Below are positions 62,037-64,000 of a stretch of DNA of 64,000 nucleotides, one piece after another. Origin of the DNA: Mangrovimonas cancribranchiae (GTDB lineage Bacteria > Bacteroidota > Bacteroidia > Flavobacteriales > Flavobacteriaceae); NCBI RefSeq assembly GCF_037126245.1, contig NZ_CP136925.1:2000001-2064000 (forward strand). Direction: 5' to 3'. The notes beneath the pieces are model-generated. The model was not told where the DNA came from. It saw nothing but the letters and a program-made list of their open reading frames with translations, and did no database searches. The position numbers and the translations under genes were made by a program. Numbering within the stretch: the first letter of the stretch is position 1; the number at the start of each line of letters is the position of its first letter.

Positions 62037-62207
62037 TTAGTGGCGCCCACCTCCATAAAAATCAACATTAACATGAGGAGACACGTGAGGCCCATTGGGA
62101 CCAAAGTGCATATTAAGCCCTACATTAGTATGAGCAGAACCACACGCAGCTAAAAGCAATAAAAATAACACAACAACAAGAACCGAAAAGATTTTTTTTA
62201 TTTTCAT
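62037..62207 (-). CDS. Very small His/Gly-rich lipoprotein
   Basis: 56 residues from the ATG at 62207; an upstream ATG would overlap the VOC gene and precede the basic n-region. Lipoprotein signal MKIKKIFSVLVVVLFLLLLA with lipobox Cys (AACGS). The mature tail, about 28 residues, holds HTNVGLNMHFGPNGPHVSPH and NVDFYGGGRH. Histidine density suggests metal binding, but this is a guess. It is 17 bp after the VOC gene. Confidence 0.6.
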   Translation of the reverse strand: MKIKKIFSVLVVVLFLLLLAACGSAHTNVGLNMHFGPNGPHVSPHVNVDFYGGGRH

Positions 62208-62224
62208 TTTAAGACGTTTTAATA

Positions 62225-63094
62225 TTATTGGTTCCAAACTTGAATAGCAAAAGGAGCGCCGTTAGGATCTTGAATAATAGCTACAGCACCATTTCTAATA
62301 TTGTCCTGCGGCTTAAGCATAATCTTTGCTCCTAAAGAAGCTGCTTTCTTAGAAACACTCTCTACGTTACTTACTTTAATATAAGGCAGCCAAGCAGACC
62401 TCATATTATTCACCGGATTTTTCATAACCCCACACAATTTCTGATCTCCAGATTTCATCATAAAATATGGCACCTTTTCTTCTTCAATTTCCGTTGCTTC
62501 ATAAGGAGCCACTCCCTTATAATACGCCAACGAACCATCAATATCATTGGTCCAAAGCTCGTTCCAAAGCCATGAATTATCAGCTAATTGAAACTTAGGA
62601 TCTCCACTTTCTGAATATATATAGGCTATATAAGCACCTTGCGGATCTTGAACGAGAGCAGACCGACCTCTACCCTTAAAATCGGCAGGTTTAAACAACG
62701 TCTTCCCTCCTCTAAAAGTATTGTATTTCACCGCTTTATCAACATCAGGAACAGAAACAGAGCTCAACCATTCACCTGAAGGGTGTGTTGTTACATTTAA
62801 AGGGATAATCCCTCCAATAGCATTGTCTCCTCTATAAATAACATGGTAAGCCATATCGCCTTTCCCAAGCGATTTGTATGTCCATCCAAAAAGGTTTGAA
62901 TAAAAATCCATAGCCTGCTTGGGGTTAGGAGTTATCAAATCATGCCAAACAATCTGACCGTGATTGTATTGAATTGAATCTGATAAAGACAGCTTAGGAT
63001 ATTCTGTCTGATTGCACGAAAACATAACACATAACAACAAGAACACAATTAACTTAGGGACTTTACCACGAATAACCACCATATTTACAAACAT
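62225..63094 (-). CDS. Two-domain VOC (glyoxalase-type) lipoprotein
   Basis: 289 residues. The N-terminus has a lipoprotein signal (LIVFLLLCVMFSCNQ). Two vicinal-oxygen-chelate modules follow: GQIVWHDLITPNPKQAMDFYSNLFGWTYKS...GRSALVQDPQGAYIAYI, and WLWNELWTNDIDGSLAYYKGV...NGAVAIIQDPNGAPFAIQVW. The pattern is that of CFP-30B/hydroxylase-type proteins. Being lipid-anchored is less usual for this family. The start could also be the ATG four codons later. Confidence 0.85.
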   Translation of the reverse strand: MFVNMVVIRGKVPKLIVFLLLCVMFSCNQTEYPKLSLSDSIQYNHGQIVWHDLITPNPKQAMDFYSNLFGWTYKSLGKGDMAYHVIYRGDNAIGGIIPLNVTTHPSGEWLSSVSVPDVDKAVKYNTFRGGKTLFKPADFKGRGRSALVQDPQGAYIAYIYSESGDPKFQLADNSWLWNELWTNDIDGSLAYYKGVAPYEATEIEEEKVPYFMMKSGDQKLCGVMKNPVNNMRSAWLPYIKVSNVESVSKKAASLGAKIMLKPQDNIRNGAVAIIQDPNGAPFAIQVWNQ

Positions 63095-63187
63095 TTAAAA
63101 TGAGACATTGTTTATATAAAGATAAGTGTTTTCTTAAAAAATTAATCTAGAGACTAAAAAAAATTATAAATCTATTACTTATATCTT

Positions 63188-63355
63188 AAATCTGTTTGGA
63201 GTTTATTAGAGCATACAAAAGCTGAAACTACTATGATATACACTCATGTGGCTAAGGAGGATTTAATGCGTATAAGTAATCCTTTAGATGCTACTGTTAA
63301 GGGATTAAAGAATTATAGTTATCCAGACAAAAAAGTCACGATATCCGGAAAATAG
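63188..63355 (+). pseudogene. C-terminal remnant of a tyrosine recombinase
   Basis: 55 codons then TAG: KSVWSLLEHTKAETTMIYTHV followed by AKEDLMRISNPLD. It matches the C-terminal catalytic block of XerC/IntI-type recombinases (SLLGHxxxxTTxIYTHV), including the nucleophile Tyr in IYTHV. The conserved Gly of LLGH is Glu here. Nothing upstream in frame resembles the rest of the enzyme, so it is a truncated fossil. Confidence 0.75.
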
Positions 63356-63771
63356 ACTGTTTAAATGTGTATATTAGTGCGCATATAACGAGTTGCCAAA
63401 TATGCGAAACCAGAATCAGCGGTTTAAATCTCAGCTTTATTAATTTATTCAAAATCTATTTTCAATCCGAAAATTGAAATTTTAAAAACTTAACGGATTT
63501 TGATTATGCAAAACTGGATCGCTAAACTTTGCGCAGAGAAGATTAAAAATCCTAAAGAAAATTTGAACTCAGGAGAAAAACTTACTCAAACTCGATAAAC
63601 CGAAAACGATAAATTGTTGCGGATAAAAAGTTCTTAGCACTACTCTATTTTTAAAATCTTTGCGGAGAAAAATTAAAACTGAAATTCGTTTTCAAAAGAA
63701 TATTAAAACTTAGTTGACAAAGAAAATCAGAAACGATAAAGTGGTCGTTAAAAGCAAAACGCAAAAGCACA
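63356..63771. other. Non-coding stretch after the recombinase remnant
   Basis: No credible gene is visible. It starts with a palindrome at 63380-63406 (arms CGCATAT/ATATGCG) that contains AACGAGTTGCC. Two related segments with CTTTGCG followed by GAGAA occur further on. It could be a decayed cassette or recombination site region. Confidence 0.4.
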
Positions 63772-63911
63772 TTAGGCAACAACGTTTATCTTCAATCGTG
63801 GTGTCGTGTCCTACGGACACGAACGCTTACGCGTCAAAGTCATTTCTTTTTACTATCTTCATTTTCCAATTCCCACAACTGAAAGATAAACAAAACCGTT
63901 GTGTGGCATTA
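63772..63911. repeat. attC-like imperfect inverted repeat
   Basis: About 140 bp. The left arm has ATTAGGCAACAACG then TTTATCTT. The right arm has AAGATAAA then CGTTGTGTGGCATTA, roughly the reverse complement. Between the arms is a perfect hairpin TCGTGTCC-tac-GGACACGA (63806-63824). Size and fold suit an integron attC-like site, but the classical R'/R'' consensus is not exact. An ORF starts 10 bp after it. Confidence 0.35.
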
Positions 63912-63921
63912 AAAACAGAAA

Positions 63922-64000
63922 ATGGATTGGGAACAAGTAGATAAAGTACTCAAAGAACTAATAAATAATAAGTCAGACATCCGCAGCGGTTATGATCAGA
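63922..64000 (+). CDS. Start of an ORF leaving the window
   Basis: ATG followed by 26 open codons (MDWEQVDKVLKELINNKSDI, then RSGYDQ) to the window edge. Too short to identify. It starts directly after the attC-like site, the position expected for a cassette gene. Confidence 0.45.
   Translation, partial: MDWEQVDKVLKELINNKSDIRSGYDQ

Noticed and set aside
63714-63944. 76-codon plus-strand ORF near the window end
   Set aside because: It starts with TTG, runs through the attC-like repeat and its hairpin, and has no protein-like features.

Overview
The window is a low-GC stretch from a member of the Bacteroidota, most likely a marine-type Flavobacteriaceae. This is inferred from a type IX secretion (Por-type) C-terminal sorting domain, lineage-typical families (GSCFA, DUF4136, DUF4230, DUF5522, SIMPL, OMP beta-barrel with carboxypeptidase-regulatory domain), TAnnTTTG promoter elements close to several starts, and a fused alpha/beta branched-chain E1. 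No rRNA, tRNA or CRISPR array was seen.

Layout. 1-6.5 kb: the 3' end of a large secreted multidomain protein, small membrane/DUF5522 genes, an orphan urocanate hydratase (hutU) and a DUF4136 lipoprotein. 6.6-25.4 kb: one long minus-strand catabolic cluster. Read in transcription order it holds paaE, A, B, C, D, G, a PaaH-type dehydrogenase, an unknown membrane protein, paaI, a four-helix-bundle gene, paaJ, paaZ (with an extra DUF1569/DinB-like tail), an enoyl-CoA hydratase, paaY, a GIY-YIG gene, branched-chain E2, a second four-helix-bundle gene, ilvE and fused E1. It covers aerobic phenylacetyl-CoA degradation and branched-chain amino acid oxidation. A TetR gene lies upstream, a perfect palindrome sits at the paaE promoter, and a near-copy sits before the original E2 start. 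paaK and lpd are not in the window.

25.4-46.4 kb: mostly housekeeping and conserved genes: rhodanese, DUF4230, a TPR histidine kinase/response regulator pair with a degenerate kinase paralogue, GSCFA, alaS, an M23 peptidase, MerR, LemA/TPM genes, an outer-membrane protein, der, era, SpoU methylase, TauE and a tandem pair of related membrane proteins. 46.5-57.8 kb: a minus-strand redox/aldehyde-type cluster (two exported zinc alcohol dehydrogenases, aldo/keto reductase, SDRs, cupins, tautomerase, hydrolase) under an adjacent AraC regulator, with candidate 21-bp-period operators before both transcription units. 57.9-64 kb: an MBL-fold hydrolase, a second TPR kinase/regulator pair, small lipoproteins, a decayed tyrosine recombinase and attC-like inverted repeats preceding an ORF that leaves the window.

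The most unusual feature is in the catabolic cluster. A 385-bp unit carrying a small GIY-YIG nuclease gene, bounded by near-identical 22-bp inverted repeats and by perfect 29-bp direct repeats of the target, sits inside the start of the E2 gene and supplies that gene with a replacement start. Its terminal repeat is the same palindrome found alone at several other places in the cluster. Other palindrome families are inserted in frame in protein linkers. I saw none of these palindromes outside about 8.7-23.6 kb.
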